Assembly (NCBI RefSeq): GCF_000956525.1
Contig: NZ_JYIW01000026.1
Coordinates: 992,001-1,056,000 of the forward strand
Direction: 5' to 3'
Length of the DNA: 64,000 bases
Origin: Microbacterium oxydans
Lineage (GTDB): Bacteria > Actinomycetota > Actinomycetes > Actinomycetales > Microbacteriaceae
Shown piece by piece: positions 8,205 through 16,837 of this stretch. A program made the translations under genes and the position numbers. The notes beneath the pieces were generated by a model. The model was not told the DNA's origin. It worked only from the letters and a program-made list of their open reading frames with translations, and searched no databases. The stretch's first letter is position 1. Each line of letters opens with the position of its first letter.

Positions 8205-8612
8205 TCAGATGAGCTCGGCGACCAGGGCTCGGATGCGGACGCGGATCTCATCACGGATCAGACGGACGGCATCGATCCCCTGACCCGCAGGGTCATCGAG
8301 CGTCCAGTCCTCGTAGCGCTTGCCGGGGAAGAACGGGCACGCGTCCCCGCATCCCATCGTGATGACGACGTCAGAGGCCTGCACAGCCTCTGGCGTGAGC
8401 ACCTTGGGCTGCTCGCCGGTGATGTCGATGCCGAGTTCGGCCATCGCAGCCACGGCGGTCGGATTGATCTGATCCGCCGGCGTGGACCCGGCTGAGCGGA
8501 CCTCGATGCGGTCGCCTGCGATGTCTCGGAGGAAACCGGCGGCCATCTGGGAGCGCCCGGCGTTGTGCACGCACACGAAGAGCACGGAAGGCGTGGCGGT
8601 CGTCACGGTCAT
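8205..8612 (-). CDS. arsC: Arsenate reductase / low-molecular-weight phosphatase fold protein
   Basis: A 135-residue protein with the low-molecular-weight tyrosine phosphatase fold. The P-loop CVHNAGRS gives C-x5-R near the N-terminus, TMGCGDACPFFPGKR carries further cysteines, and DWTLDDPAGQ has the late Asp. The extra cysteines fit thiol-dependent arsenate reductase better than a tyrosine phosphatase. The reaction would be As(V) to As(III) with mycothiol/mycoredoxin or thioredoxin as reductant. The ATG at 8612 is chosen because the P-loop then starts at the usual distance; an upstream in-frame start at 8681 would add 23 residues unlike the family. No arsenite exporter or ArsR regulator is next to it, so it may be a housekeeping copy. 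Confidence 0.82.
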   Translation of the reverse strand: MTVTTATPSVLFVCVHNAGRSQMAAGFLRDIAGDRIEVRSAGSTPADQINPTAVAAMAELGIDITGEQPKVLTPEAVQASDVVITMGCGDACPFFPGKRYEDWTLDDPAGQGIDAVRLIRDEIRVRIRALVAELI

Positions 8613-8653
8613 GGTCTCCGGTCTCGGTGTGCAGGAAAGAGCGGGTTTCGACG

Positions 8654-8684
8654 CGAATGGGCGCCCCACCGGGACGCCCATTCG
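8654..8684 (-). terminator. Terminator of the UPF0182 gene
   Basis: CGAATGGGCG (8654-8663) pairs perfectly with CGCCCATTCG (8675-8684), 11-base loop, between the UPF0182 stop and the arsC start. Confidence 0.75.
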
Positions 8685-8702
8685 ACTCAGCTCATGCGAG
8701 GA

Positions 8703-11621
8703 TCACTTCCCCGCTGCGGCCTCCAGCGCCAGGAGCTTCTCGACGGCCGCGGTGAGGCGCTTGTCGGCCTCCGCGAACTTCGTGAGGTCTCCCGAGGTCA
8801 GCGCGGTCTGACGGTCCAGCAGCGCCTGCTGCGCGGCCGCCAGCGCGTCTGCCTGCTCGTCGGTCGGCGTCGCCGGTGTGGTCGGCGTCTCGCCGGCATT
8901 CGGATCCGCGTTGGGATCCGTGGCGGGGTCCGTCGGCTCGACATCGTCATCACCGGCGGTCGCACCGGAGTCACCGCCGAACAGGGCGTCGAGCGCCTCG
9001 GTCAGCGTGTTCTCGAAGGCGACGCGATCACCGAACGCGACCAGCACCTTCTGCAGACGCGGCAGCTGCGTGCCCTCCGACGACTGCACGTAGAGGGGCT
9101 GCACATACAGCAGACCGCCACCCACTGGCAACGTCAGCAGGTTGCCGTAGAGCACTTCCGACTCACCCTGCTGCAGCAGGTTCAGCTGCGGCACCACGGA
9201 CGTGTCCGAGTTGTACGTGTTCTGCACCTGACCCGGTCCAGGAACCGTCGTCTCGGTGTCGATCTCGAGCATCCGCAACTGACCGTATCCGTCAGCCTTC
9301 ACGCCCTTCTCGGAGCCGGCGTCGGAGTCCACCGCGAGGTAGCCCATCAGCACGTCTCGGCTTCCGCCAGCGCCCTGCGAGTTCGGGATGAACGTGGAGA
9401 ACATCGAGAACCGCGGCTCGTCCTGTCCTGGCATCTGCATCGTCAGGTAGTACGGCGGCTGCAGCTGCGAATCGCTGCGAGGGTCGTTCGGCGTCTGCCA
9501 GCGGTTGTCCTGCTGCGCGAACGAACCGGCCTTGTCGACGTGGTAGATGCCGAGGATGTCGCGCTGGACCTTGAAGAGATCGGTCGGGTAGCGGACGTGG
9601 CTCATGAGCTCGCCGGACATCTCGCTGATCGGCTTCACGGTCGACGGGTAGACCTTCTGCCAGGTCTTGAGGATCGGGTCCTCGGCGTCCCAGGCGTAGA
9701 GCGTCACCGAACCGTCGTACGCATCGACGGTCGCCTTGACCGAGTTGCGGATGTAGTTGATGTCGTCGATCGCCAGCGTCGGCGACGGGATGTTCGAGTC
9801 CGCGATCGCGTCCGACAGGCTCACGCTCGTCGAGTACGGGTACGTCGAACTCGTCGTGTAGCCGTCGACGATCCACACGATGCGGCCGTCGACCACGCTG
9901 GGGTACGGGTCGCTGTCGAGCTCGAGGTACGGCGCGACCTTCTGCACACGTGTCGTGGGGTCGCGGTCGTAGAGGATCTGCGACTTGTCGTTCACGAGGT
10001 TCGAGAACAGGATCTGCTCGGACTGGAACTTCAGCGCGTAGAGCAGCTTCGTGAAGGTGTTCCCGATCGCGGGCCCGCCGTCACCGTCGAAGGTCGTCTT
10101 CGTCTCGGTCGAGCCGTCCTTGCCACGCGGGTAGTCGATCTCAGCCGGGTCGGAACCCTCAGGCGCACCGACGATCGAGTACTCAGGCGAGTTCTCGCCG
10201 AAGTAGACGCGCGGTTCGAAGTTCTCGCGGTCCGTCAGGAAGCCGGAGGACGGGATGCCGCGCTCGAGGAAGACGGGCTCGCCATCGGTCGTGCGCTGGT
10301 TGCCGGCCGCGGCGACGAGGCCGTAGCCGTGCGTGTAGACAGCCACACGGTTGTTCCAGTTGTCGCCGTCGCCGAGTCCCGACATGTCGAGATCGCGCAC
10401 CGACACCACGGTGTCCTGCATGGCGCCGTCGATCTCGTAGCGGTCGACGTCCATCGTGGTCTGGAACTGGTAGTAGCCGCGGTACTGCTCGAGCTGACGG
10501 ACGGTCGGCGGGATGACCTTCGGGTCCATGATGCGGATCGACGCGGTCGTCTCGGCGTCCTCGCGGAGCTGACCGGCCTCTGCGTCGGTCTCGGCCTCGA
10601 AGGCCGTGGTCTCCAGATCGGCGACGCCGTACGCCTCCTTGGTCCCGTCGATGTTCCGCTGGTAGAACTCGGCCTGATAGGCGTTCTGGTTCGGCTTCAC
10701 CTGGAAGGTGGTGACCACCCACGGGTAGCCGACGCCGACGACGAGCGAGGCGACGATGAGCAGCGCGGTCGCGGCGAGCGGGAAGCGCCAGCGGCCGATA
10801 ACGGCGGTGACGAAGAACAGCACGGCGACGAGTGCGGCGATGATCGCCAGGATCGCGAGACCGGGAATCGTCGCGTTCACTCCGGTGTAGGCCGCACCCG
10901 TGATGCGGTCATCGGGGGCGACGAGCGTCTTGTACCGGTCGAGCCAGAGGCTCGCAGCCTGCACCAGCAGGTAGAGACCGGCGATGATCGCGAGCTGGAT
11001 GCGCGCGGACTTCGAGATGCGCAGTTCCCCCTGCCCGACGCGCACCGCCCCGTACAGGTACGACACCAGCGCCGTGACGAGCAGGCTCAGCAGCAGCACG
11101 GCCGAGACGAACGCGAGCAGCATCGAGTAGAACGGCATCGCGAACATGTAGAAGCCGGTGTCGATGCCGAACTGCGGGTCGACCGTGGAGGTCGCAACAC
11201 CGTTGGCCCAGAGCCACACGGTCTTCCAGTTGCCTGCAGCGGCGAAGCCGGCGAACAGGCCGAAGAAGATCGGCATGCCCCACATCGCCAGACGGCGAAG
11301 GGGCTCGATGACCTCCTGGTAGCGGTCGAGCTGCGAGCTGAGGCGCACGTAGACGGGCCGCAGGCGGTAGGCCAGCTGGATCACCACGAACAACGGAACC
11401 GCCATGGCGAGGAAGCCGACGACGAACATCACCGCCGTCGCGATCCACTGCGTCGTGAGCACCTCGGTGAAACCGACCTGGTCGAACCAGAGGAATTCGG
11501 TGTACAGCGATGCGAAGACGAAGAACGCCGCGATCAACGCGGCGATGATCACCAATGAGATGCCGAGAATACGTCGGGACGTTCGAGGCGTGGCCGGGTT
11601 CTGAGCTGAGGTCGAGGTCAC
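8703..11621 (-). CDS. UPF0182 family large membrane protein
   Basis: A 972-residue protein of the actinobacterial UPF0182 (COG1615) family. About seven membrane segments fill roughly residues 15-310; a large domain outside the membrane follows (about 320-900), and an Asp/Pro/Thr-rich acidic tail ends the chain. The molecular function is unknown. In mycobacteria the homologue (Rv3193c, from memory) sits beside the same PDZ protease seen here at 11679, which suggests an envelope role linked to that protease. The GTG at 11621 is six bases after TAGGAT, fitting a leaderless transcript. The 972-residue length is normal for the family. Confidence 0.9.
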   Translation of the reverse strand: MTSTSAQNPATPRTSRRILGISLVIIAALIAAFFVFASLYTEFLWFDQVGFTEVLTTQWIATAVMFVVGFLAMAVPLFVVIQLAYRLRPVYVRLSSQLDRYQEVIEPLRRLAMWGMPIFFGLFAGFAAAGNWKTVWLWANGVATSTVDPQFGIDTGFYMFAMPFYSMLLAFVSAVLLLSLLVTALVSYLYGAVRVGQGELRISKSARIQLAIIAGLYLLVQAASLWLDRYKTLVAPDDRITGAAYTGVNATIPGLAILAIIAALVAVLFFVTAVIGRWRFPLAATALLIVASLVVGVGYPWVVTTFQVKPNQNAYQAEFYQRNIDGTKEAYGVADLETTAFEAETDAEAGQLREDAETTASIRIMDPKVIPPTVRQLEQYRGYYQFQTTMDVDRYEIDGAMQDTVVSVRDLDMSGLGDGDNWNNRVAVYTHGYGLVAAAGNQRTTDGEPVFLERGIPSSGFLTDRENFEPRVYFGENSPEYSIVGAPEGSDPAEIDYPRGKDGSTETKTTFDGDGGPAIGNTFTKLLYALKFQSEQILFSNLVNDKSQILYDRDPTTRVQKVAPYLELDSDPYPSVVDGRIVWIVDGYTTSSTYPYSTSVSLSDAIADSNIPSPTLAIDDINYIRNSVKATVDAYDGSVTLYAWDAEDPILKTWQKVYPSTVKPISEMSGELMSHVRYPTDLFKVQRDILGIYHVDKAGSFAQQDNRWQTPNDPRSDSQLQPPYYLTMQMPGQDEPRFSMFSTFIPNSQGAGGSRDVLMGYLAVDSDAGSEKGVKADGYGQLRMLEIDTETTVPGPGQVQNTYNSDTSVVPQLNLLQQGESEVLYGNLLTLPVGGGLLYVQPLYVQSSEGTQLPRLQKVLVAFGDRVAFENTLTEALDALFGGDSGATAGDDDVEPTDPATDPNADPNAGETPTTPATPTDEQADALAAAQQALLDRQTALTSGDLTKFAEADKRLTAAVEKLLALEAAAGK

Positions 11622-11627
11622 TCCCCC

Positions 11628-11633
11628 ATCCTA
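11628..11633 (-). promoter_or_regulatory. -10 element TAGGAT of the UPF0182 gene
   Basis: TAGGAT lies six bases before the GTG at 11621, matching a leaderless start. Confidence 0.55.
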
Positions 11634-11678
11634 GGCATGCCTCACTGGGTGGGGGCTGTCATCCCGGTCACGGGGAGG

Positions 11679-12764
11679 TCACGACGCGGTGCACGCCGGG
11701 AGCTTCGCGACGTCTCCGCCGTCCGCGATCACCGAGAGCGCATCGAGCGACTCCTCGAGGGTCGAGGTCCGGATCACCTGCAGCCCGTCCGGCACGTGGC
11801 CGACGACCTCGTCGCAGTTCGACGCGGGAGCGAGGAAGTACTCGGCCCCGGCATCCCTGGCGCCGTAGAGCTTCTGACGGATGCCGCCGATGGGCCCGAC
11901 CGTGCCGTCGGCCTCGATCGTGCCGGTCCCGGCCACGTTCTCGCCCCCGTTGAGCTCGCCCTCGGTGAGGCGATCGACGATCCCGAGCGCGAACATCATG
12001 CCCGCACTCGGCCCGCCGACGTTGTCGAGCTGGATGTCGACGTCGATCGGGAAGTCGTAGTCGGTGCGCAGCGTGATGCCGATCACCCAGGTGGTGACGT
12101 CTCCATCGGTGCGCTTCTCGGGCGTGACCGTGACCTGCTGCTCCTCGCCTCCCCGTTGCACCGTGAGCTCGATGGGCTCGCCCCCGGCATCCTGGATCGT
12201 CTGGCGCAGCTGCTTGGCCGACTCGACCGTGGCGCCGTCGATCCCGGTGATCACGTCGTCGGGCTCGAGCACGCCGGCCGCGGGGGTGTCGTCGACCGCA
12301 TCGACGACGACCACCTCGGCACCCGTGTCGTAGCCGAGTTCGTTCAACGCTGCCGCGGTGGCCTCGTGCTGCGAGTCGACCATCAACGTGGCATTGCGCT
12401 CATCGCGCTGCTCGCTCGTCACGCCCTCGGGGAACACCGAATCCAGCGGAACGACGGCGCGCGAGGAGTCCGTCCAGGCCAGCGCCAGCTCGAACCAGCT
12501 CGGCGTGCGCTCCCGGTTGCCGACGACCTGGACGGTCGTGAGGTCGAGCGTGCCAGCGGTGTCGAACGTCTCGGCGCCCTTGATGCTGATCAGCGGCACC
12601 TGCTCCCCGTCTTCGCCGGCGGCGGTGCCGAGCGTGTCGTAGACCGGCCCCGGGCGCTGGATCACATACGGCGTCGGGAGGAACGTCAGCACCACGAGGG
12701 CGGCGAGCGCGACGATCAGCGCCCAGACTCCCAGTCCGGGCTTCATGGACCGCGTTCGTTCCAC
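11679..12764 (-). CDS. PDZ-domain Lon-like (S16) membrane protease
   Basis: A 361-residue protease of the YlbL type, anchored by one N-terminal membrane segment (about 12-30). A PDZ domain at about 135-210 is followed by a Lon-type proteolytic domain with the Ser-Lys dyad: Ser253 in GGPSAGM and Lys298 in GGIRQKL. It lacks a AAA+ domain, so it is not ATP-driven. Close relatives process or regulate envelope and cell-division proteins; the substrate here is unknown. The GTG at 12764 is preceded by GGAGGA at proper spacing. It lies upstream of the UPF0182 gene on the same strand and divergent from the DUF2342 gene, as in mycobacteria (Rv3193c-Rv3195, from memory). Confidence 0.88.
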   Translation of the reverse strand: MERTRSMKPGLGVWALIVALAALVVLTFLPTPYVIQRPGPVYDTLGTAAGEDGEQVPLISIKGAETFDTAGTLDLTTVQVVGNRERTPSWFELALAWTDSSRAVVPLDSVFPEGVTSEQRDERNATLMVDSQHEATAAALNELGYDTGAEVVVVDAVDDTPAAGVLEPDDVITGIDGATVESAKQLRQTIQDAGGEPIELTVQRGGEEQQVTVTPEKRTDGDVTTWVIGITLRTDYDFPIDVDIQLDNVGGPSAGMMFALGIVDRLTEGELNGGENVAGTGTIEADGTVGPIGGIRQKLYGARDAGAEYFLAPASNCDEVVGHVPDGLQVIRTSTLEESLDALSVIADGGDVAKLPACTAS

Positions 12765-12882
12765 AGCATTCCTCCGTCGTTCGCGAGCGGCGTACAGCGA
12801 TTCGCCCGCGCCGGGGTCACTCGCAGAATCCTGTGACTAGCGTAGATGCCACGGCTATAGGCGTGCTGAGAGGGCGATCGAC

Positions 12883-14298
12883 ATGGCAGACAACGACCCC
12901 ACCCCCGAGGACTTCCAGGAGTTCCTGCGACGGATGCTGTCCGGGCAGGGCGGTGACATCGATCCCGAGGCGCTGCGCGGAGCCTTCGAAGGCATGGAGG
13001 GCATGCAGTTCGACCCCGCCATGATGCAGACAATCATGTCGCAGCTGCAGGGCGCGTTCGGCGGCGACCCGTGGGAGAACGCGCTGCGTCAGGCACTCCA
13101 CATCGCCAACCGCGAAGGACAGGGCATCTCCGACGGTTCACGCACGTCGTTGGTCGACTCGTTCGCGCTCGCGAACCTGTGGCTCGGCGAGGCGACGACG
13201 ATCTCAGAGCTCTCCGAGACGCCGACCGCCATGACCCGCGGCGAGTGGGTCGAGAAGACGCTCCCGGTGTGGAAGGAGATCGCGGGTCCCGTCTCGACCA
13301 GCATCGCCGACGCGCTGACCAGCGCGCTCGACACCCAGGTACCCGAAGACATGCGCAGCGTGGTGCAGGGCGCAGGCAAGCTCATGCGCGGCCTCGGCGG
13401 CTCGGTCTTCGCCGCGCAGTTCGGCCAGGTGCTCGGCAACCTCTCGCTCGAGGTGGTCTCCGGCGGCGACGTCGGCATCCCCGTGCTGCCCGCCGGTACC
13501 GCAGCGGTGATCCCGCAGAACCTCACGGCGTTCGGCGAGGGGCTCGAGATCCCCGAGGATCAGATCGCCCTGTACCTCGCCACTCGCGAGCTCGCCTACG
13601 CCCGCCTGTACCGCCACGCCAAGTGGCTGCACCTGCACGTGATGGCGCAGATCACCGACTTCGCCCGCGGGGTCACGGTCGACGTCGACGCGCTGGAAGA
13701 CGTCGCGAGCCGCCTCGACCCCTCGAACCCGGAAGAGCTGCGGGCCGCGATCGAAGGCGGAGCCCTACTGCCGGCGCAGACCGACGCACAGCGAGAGTCG
13801 CTCGCACGCCTGGAGAACGTGATCGCCACGATCGACGGCTGGGTCGACGTCGTCACCGCGGAGGCCACCTCGCGCCTGCCCGACGGGTCCCGCATCGCAG
13901 AGGCTGCTCGTCGCCGTCGCGCGGTCGGCGGCCCCGCAGAGGACGCGCTCGGCGCGCTCGTCGGCCTCAAACTGCGTCCGCGCCGCATCCGCGAGGCATC
14001 CGCGATGTGGAAGACGGTGACGGATGAGGTCGGCATCGCCAGACGCGACTCGCTGTGGGACTACCCCGATCTCATGCCGTCCGCGGAGGACATCGACGAC
14101 CCGACCGCGCTCGTCGCCAGACTGCAGGCGACTGCGCGCGGCGAGCAGCCCGTCGCCGACGAGTTCGATGAGGCGCTGGCACGACTGCTCGACGGCGACG
14201 ACTTCTCCGAGGACCGGCCGGCCGGCGAGACGCCGGGGGAAGCACCCGGCGGGGACGGCGAGCAGGGCGATCGTCCTGATGGAGAACGCCCGGTCTGA
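12883..14298 (+). CDS. DUF2342 zincin-like protein
   Basis: A 471-residue member of the actinobacterial DUF2342 (zincin-like metallopeptidase, COG5282) family. An Asp/Met/Gln-rich N-terminal helix region is followed by the alpha-helical core, then an acidic disordered tail from about residue 435. In relatives as I recall them, the metal helix reads ExxHxRLF; here the matching stretch is RELAYARLYRHAKW (about 236-249), with Tyr where His is expected, so metalloprotease activity is doubtful. The ATG at 12883 follows a purine-rich stretch. It is divergent from the PDZ protease gene and followed by a strong terminator. Confidence 0.82.
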   Translation: MADNDPTPEDFQEFLRRMLSGQGGDIDPEALRGAFEGMEGMQFDPAMMQTIMSQLQGAFGGDPWENALRQALHIANREGQGISDGSRTSLVDSFALANLWLGEATTISELSETPTAMTRGEWVEKTLPVWKEIAGPVSTSIADALTSALDTQVPEDMRSVVQGAGKLMRGLGGSVFAAQFGQVLGNLSLEVVSGGDVGIPVLPAGTAAVIPQNLTAFGEGLEIPEDQIALYLATRELAYARLYRHAKWLHLHVMAQITDFARGVTVDVDALEDVASRLDPSNPEELRAAIEGGALLPAQTDAQRESLARLENVIATIDGWVDVVTAEATSRLPDGSRIAEAARRRRAVGGPAEDALGALVGLKLRPRRIREASAMWKTVTDEVGIARRDSLWDYPDLMPSAEDIDDPTALVARLQATARGEQPVADEFDEALARLLDGDDFSEDRPAGETPGEAPGGDGEQGDRPDGERPV

Positions 14299-14313
14299 GA
14301 TCAGGGCCCGCGC

Positions 14314-14344
14314 CACTCCTCCTCCCCAGCAGGGAGGAGGAGTG
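14314..14344 (+). terminator. Terminator after the DUF2342 gene
   Basis: CACTCCTCCTCCC (14314-14326) pairs perfectly with GGGAGGAGGAGTG (14332-14344), five-base loop, followed by GAGTTCTCC. Confidence 0.85.
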
Positions 14345-14394
14345 GAGTTCTCCACGGATACGTCGTAGGGCCCGTTCCGAGCTGGCGACGTCCT

Positions 14395-14400
14395 CAGAAT
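14395..14400 (+). promoter_or_regulatory. -10 element of the ThiF-like gene
   Basis: CAGAAT ends six bases before the ATG at 14407, downstream of the preceding terminator. This fits an independent leaderless transcript. Confidence 0.45.
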
Positions 14401-14406
14401 CGAGAG

Positions 14407-15279
14407 ATGTCTCCGCGCTCCTCGACGACCCTCACCCGCCTGGATCCGGGGCTGCCGTTGCTCTGGCGTGATGAGCGCACGATCCAGATCGGCGCGATCG
14501 ACGGCGAACGCATCGACGCCGACGACGGATGGGTCGAGCTGCTGCTGAGCCGCATGCGCGTCGGCTTCCGCCGCGCCGCCTTCGACGTGATCGCGCACGG
14601 CGTCGGAGCGCCGCGGGACGAGGCCAGGGCGCTGCTCGCGCGGCTCGAGCCGATGCTGGTCGACGATCCACCACCGCCACCGGCCGCCTGGATAGAGAGC
14701 CTCAACGTCGTCGACGGGCGAGTGGACCACCGGATTCGCGAGGCTCTCGAGGACGAAGGCGTGCTCGCCGGCGAGCGGGGCAGACCGGGGCACGTCGGCG
14801 TCGTCCTCCTGCAGGGCGCCGCAGCCGCGCTGCAGCTGGCCGGCTATCTGCGCGACGATCTCTCGCACCTCCCCGTGTCGTTCGAGCGATCACGGGTGAC
14901 GGTCGGCCCGCTGGTGATCCCGGGCGAGACACCGTGCCTGAGCTGCCGCGACGGCCAGGAGCGCGATCGGGATGCCGCGTGGCCGCGACTGCATGCGCAG
15001 CTGATCGCCAGGGACCCCGGACCGATCAGCGCCGCGCAGGTCGCCGAGGCCGCCACGATCGCTGCAAGGATCCTGCACGCGCCCGGGTCGCCCGACGACG
15101 AGTCGATCGTGGGGATCAGCGCGAACGGTTCCCGCGAGTGGCGCCGGGTGAGGTTTCACGAAGGATGCCGGTGCCGCGTGCCGTCGTCCCCATCTCTGCC
15201 AGGAACCGGGACGGCGCCCGCTCCCCTCGTCCCGCCGACCGCGACCACGTCAGGGCAAGCGTTCGCGCAGCCCGCGTGA
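14407..15279 (+). CDS. ThiF/E1-like protein, possibly catalytically degenerate
   Basis: A 290-residue protein resembling the ThiF/E1-like and cyclodehydratase-associated group (Rv3196-like in mycobacteria, from memory). The zinc-binding cysteines survive as CLSC (177-180) and CRC (254-256). The expected nucleotide-binding glycine-rich loop is replaced by VVLLQGAAAALQLAG (about 132-146), so adenylation may be lost. The motif ETPCLSCRDGQERDRDAAWP is characteristic of the group. No RiPP precursor or cyclodehydratase partner is nearby, so a housekeeping role beside UvrD2 and DUF2342 is more likely than peptide modification. The last 54 codons, including the second cysteine pair, overlap the 3' end of the uvrD2 gene on the other strand (15116-15279). 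Confidence 0.75.
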   Translation: MSPRSSTTLTRLDPGLPLLWRDERTIQIGAIDGERIDADDGWVELLLSRMRVGFRRAAFDVIAHGVGAPRDEARALLARLEPMLVDDPPPPPAAWIESLNVVDGRVDHRIREALEDEGVLAGERGRPGHVGVVLLQGAAAALQLAGYLRDDLSHLPVSFERSRVTVGPLVIPGETPCLSCRDGQERDRDAAWPRLHAQLIARDPGPISAAQVAEAATIAARILHAPGSPDDESIVGISANGSREWRRVRFHEGCRCRVPSSPSLPGTGTAPAPLVPPTATTSGQAFAQPA

Positions 15280-16837
15280 CGCCGACGTAGGCCAGGCGGC
15301 GCTCTTCATCGATCGATTCGAAGGTCGTCGCATAGGAGATCGGGAGCGCGCCCTCAGCCCAGCCGGCGAGGTGCACGTGCGGCCACTCCAGGCCCTTCGC
15401 GGCGTGCAGCGTCGAGAGCGTCACGGTGCGCATCGTCGGTTCGTGCTGGTCCTTGGCCCTGGCCATGAGCGCATCGCTGAAGCCCCGGAGGGTGGCATCG
15501 GGTCCGGCATCCTCAGCGAGCCGCAGGATCGCTCGGCGCGCCTCCCACCCGTCGCGCTGGGCACCTCCGGCCGCCGGCGGCTCGTCGGTGAGCCCGAGCT
15601 CGCGCAGCACGCGCTGCACACCCGGGAGGAAGCCCTGTTCGGTCGGAGCGACGGCCGCCGCCCGGAGCGCGAGAATCGCCTGTCGCACCTCCGGCATGTT
15701 GAAGAAGCGGGTGCCGCCGAGCACGGAGGTCGCGATGCCCTCGGCGGCGAGCGCCTGCTGCAGCACCGCGGATTGCGCATGGGCGCGGTAGAGCACCGCG
15801 ATGTCGGCCGGAGATGCGCCGCCCGCGATGCGTGCCGAGATCGCGCTCGCGATCCCCGCGGCCTCCTCCGCCTCGGTGTCGTAGGCGGTGACCGTCGGCG
15901 GATCGGCCGAGAACTGCTCTCGTGCCGGGACGAGCTCGAGCGCGCCAGGGCGGCCGTGCATGAGGGCGTTCGCGGCGGTCAGGATCGGCGCCTGCGAGCG
16001 GTAGTTGGTCTCGAGGCGAACGACCGTCGCATCGGGGAAACGTCGTTCGAACTCGAGGAGGTAGCGCTGCTCGGCGCCCGCGAACGAGTAGATCGTCTGG
16101 CTGGCATCGCCGACGACGCAGATGTCGCGACGATCCCCCAGCCACAGTTCGAGCAGACGGTTCTGCAGCGGGGAGACGTCCTGGAACTCGTCGACGGTGA
16201 AGTGCCGGTACTGCTCGTGCACCGATGCCGACACGCGGGGCTCCGCTTCGAGCATCCCTGCGCACGCCAGCAGCACGTCCTCGAAGTCGAGTTGGTGCCG
16301 CTCGTCCTTGAGTGCTTCGTACCCGCGCTGGAGCTCGACCAGCTGGGTGGCGTCGACGCCGCTGACCGTGCGTCCGAGCTCGGCGTGCTTGTCGATCGAG
16401 ATCATCGACACCTTGCGCCACTCGATCTCGGAAGCGATGTCACGGAGCGTCGCGGTGCTGCGCCGCAGCCGCAATCCGTCGGCGACCTGTCCGAGCATCC
16501 GCACCTTGTTGTCGATGATCGACGGCGCAGGAGACCCGGCCAGAGTCGGCCAGAAGAAGTTCAGCTGTGCGAGGGCCGCCGCGTGGAAGGTGCGCGCGGC
16601 GACGCCCTCGACGCCGAGCGCTCGCAGACGGCCGCGGAGCTCGCCCGCCGCCTTCGCGGTGAACGTGACGGCCATGACGCGCGCGGGTGAGTATGCGCCG
16701 GTGTCGACGCCGTGGGCGATGCGATGCGTGATCACACGGGTCTTGCCGGTCCCTGCACCGGCCAATACCGCGACGGGTCCGCGGAGCACGGATGCCGCCT
16801 GCCGTTGCGTGTCGTCGAGGGCGTCGAGCGCGCTCAC
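15116..16837 (-). CDS. uvrD2: UvrD2-type superfamily 1 DNA helicase
   Basis: A 573-residue SF1A helicase translocating 3' to 5' on single-stranded DNA with ATP. Motifs: Q motif TQRQAA, Walker A AGAGTGKTR (about 26-34), Ia VTFTAKAAGE, Walker B VDEFQDVSPLQ, motif III GDASQTIYSF, IV/V LETNYRS and TLHAAKGLEWPHVHLAG, VI YVGVTRAART. The mycobacterial UvrD2 has a C-terminal HRDC domain and a tetracysteine linker; neither is present here, and the chain ends about 50 residues after motif VI. The GTG at 16837 overlaps the nudC stop (GTGA), so the two are coupled. Gene context (nudC upstream, ThiF-like convergent, adnAB nearby) matches mycobacterial uvrD2. Confidence 0.88.
   Translation of the reverse strand: MSALDALDDTQRQAASVLRGPVAVLAGAGTGKTRVITHRIAHGVDTGAYSPARVMAVTFTAKAAGELRGRLRALGVEGVAARTFHAAALAQLNFFWPTLAGSPAPSIIDNKVRMLGQVADGLRLRRSTATLRDIASEIEWRKVSMISIDKHAELGRTVSGVDATQLVELQRGYEALKDERHQLDFEDVLLACAGMLEAEPRVSASVHEQYRHFTVDEFQDVSPLQNRLLELWLGDRRDICVVGDASQTIYSFAGAEQRYLLEFERRFPDATVVRLETNYRSQAPILTAANALMHGRPGALELVPAREQFSADPPTVTAYDTEAEEAAGIASAISARIAGGASPADIAVLYRAHAQSAVLQQALAAEGIATSVLGGTRFFNMPEVRQAILALRAAAVAPTEQGFLPGVQRVLRELGLTDEPPAAGGAQRDGWEARRAILRLAEDAGPDATLRGFSDALMARAKDQHEPTMRTVTLSTLHAAKGLEWPHVHLAGWAEGALPISYATTFESIDEERRLAYVGVTRAARTLALTWSRSAGRGERAPSRFLAEMGTTARGTGILRETSPGATRGNRSR

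Noticed and set aside
8565..11558. A 997-codon open frame antisense to the UPF0182 gene
   Set aside because: Low-complexity Arg/Val/Asp-rich translation with no domain; it mirrors the codon bias of the real gene on the other strand, as do the long frames at 1284-2903, 3978-5843 and 60934-62688.
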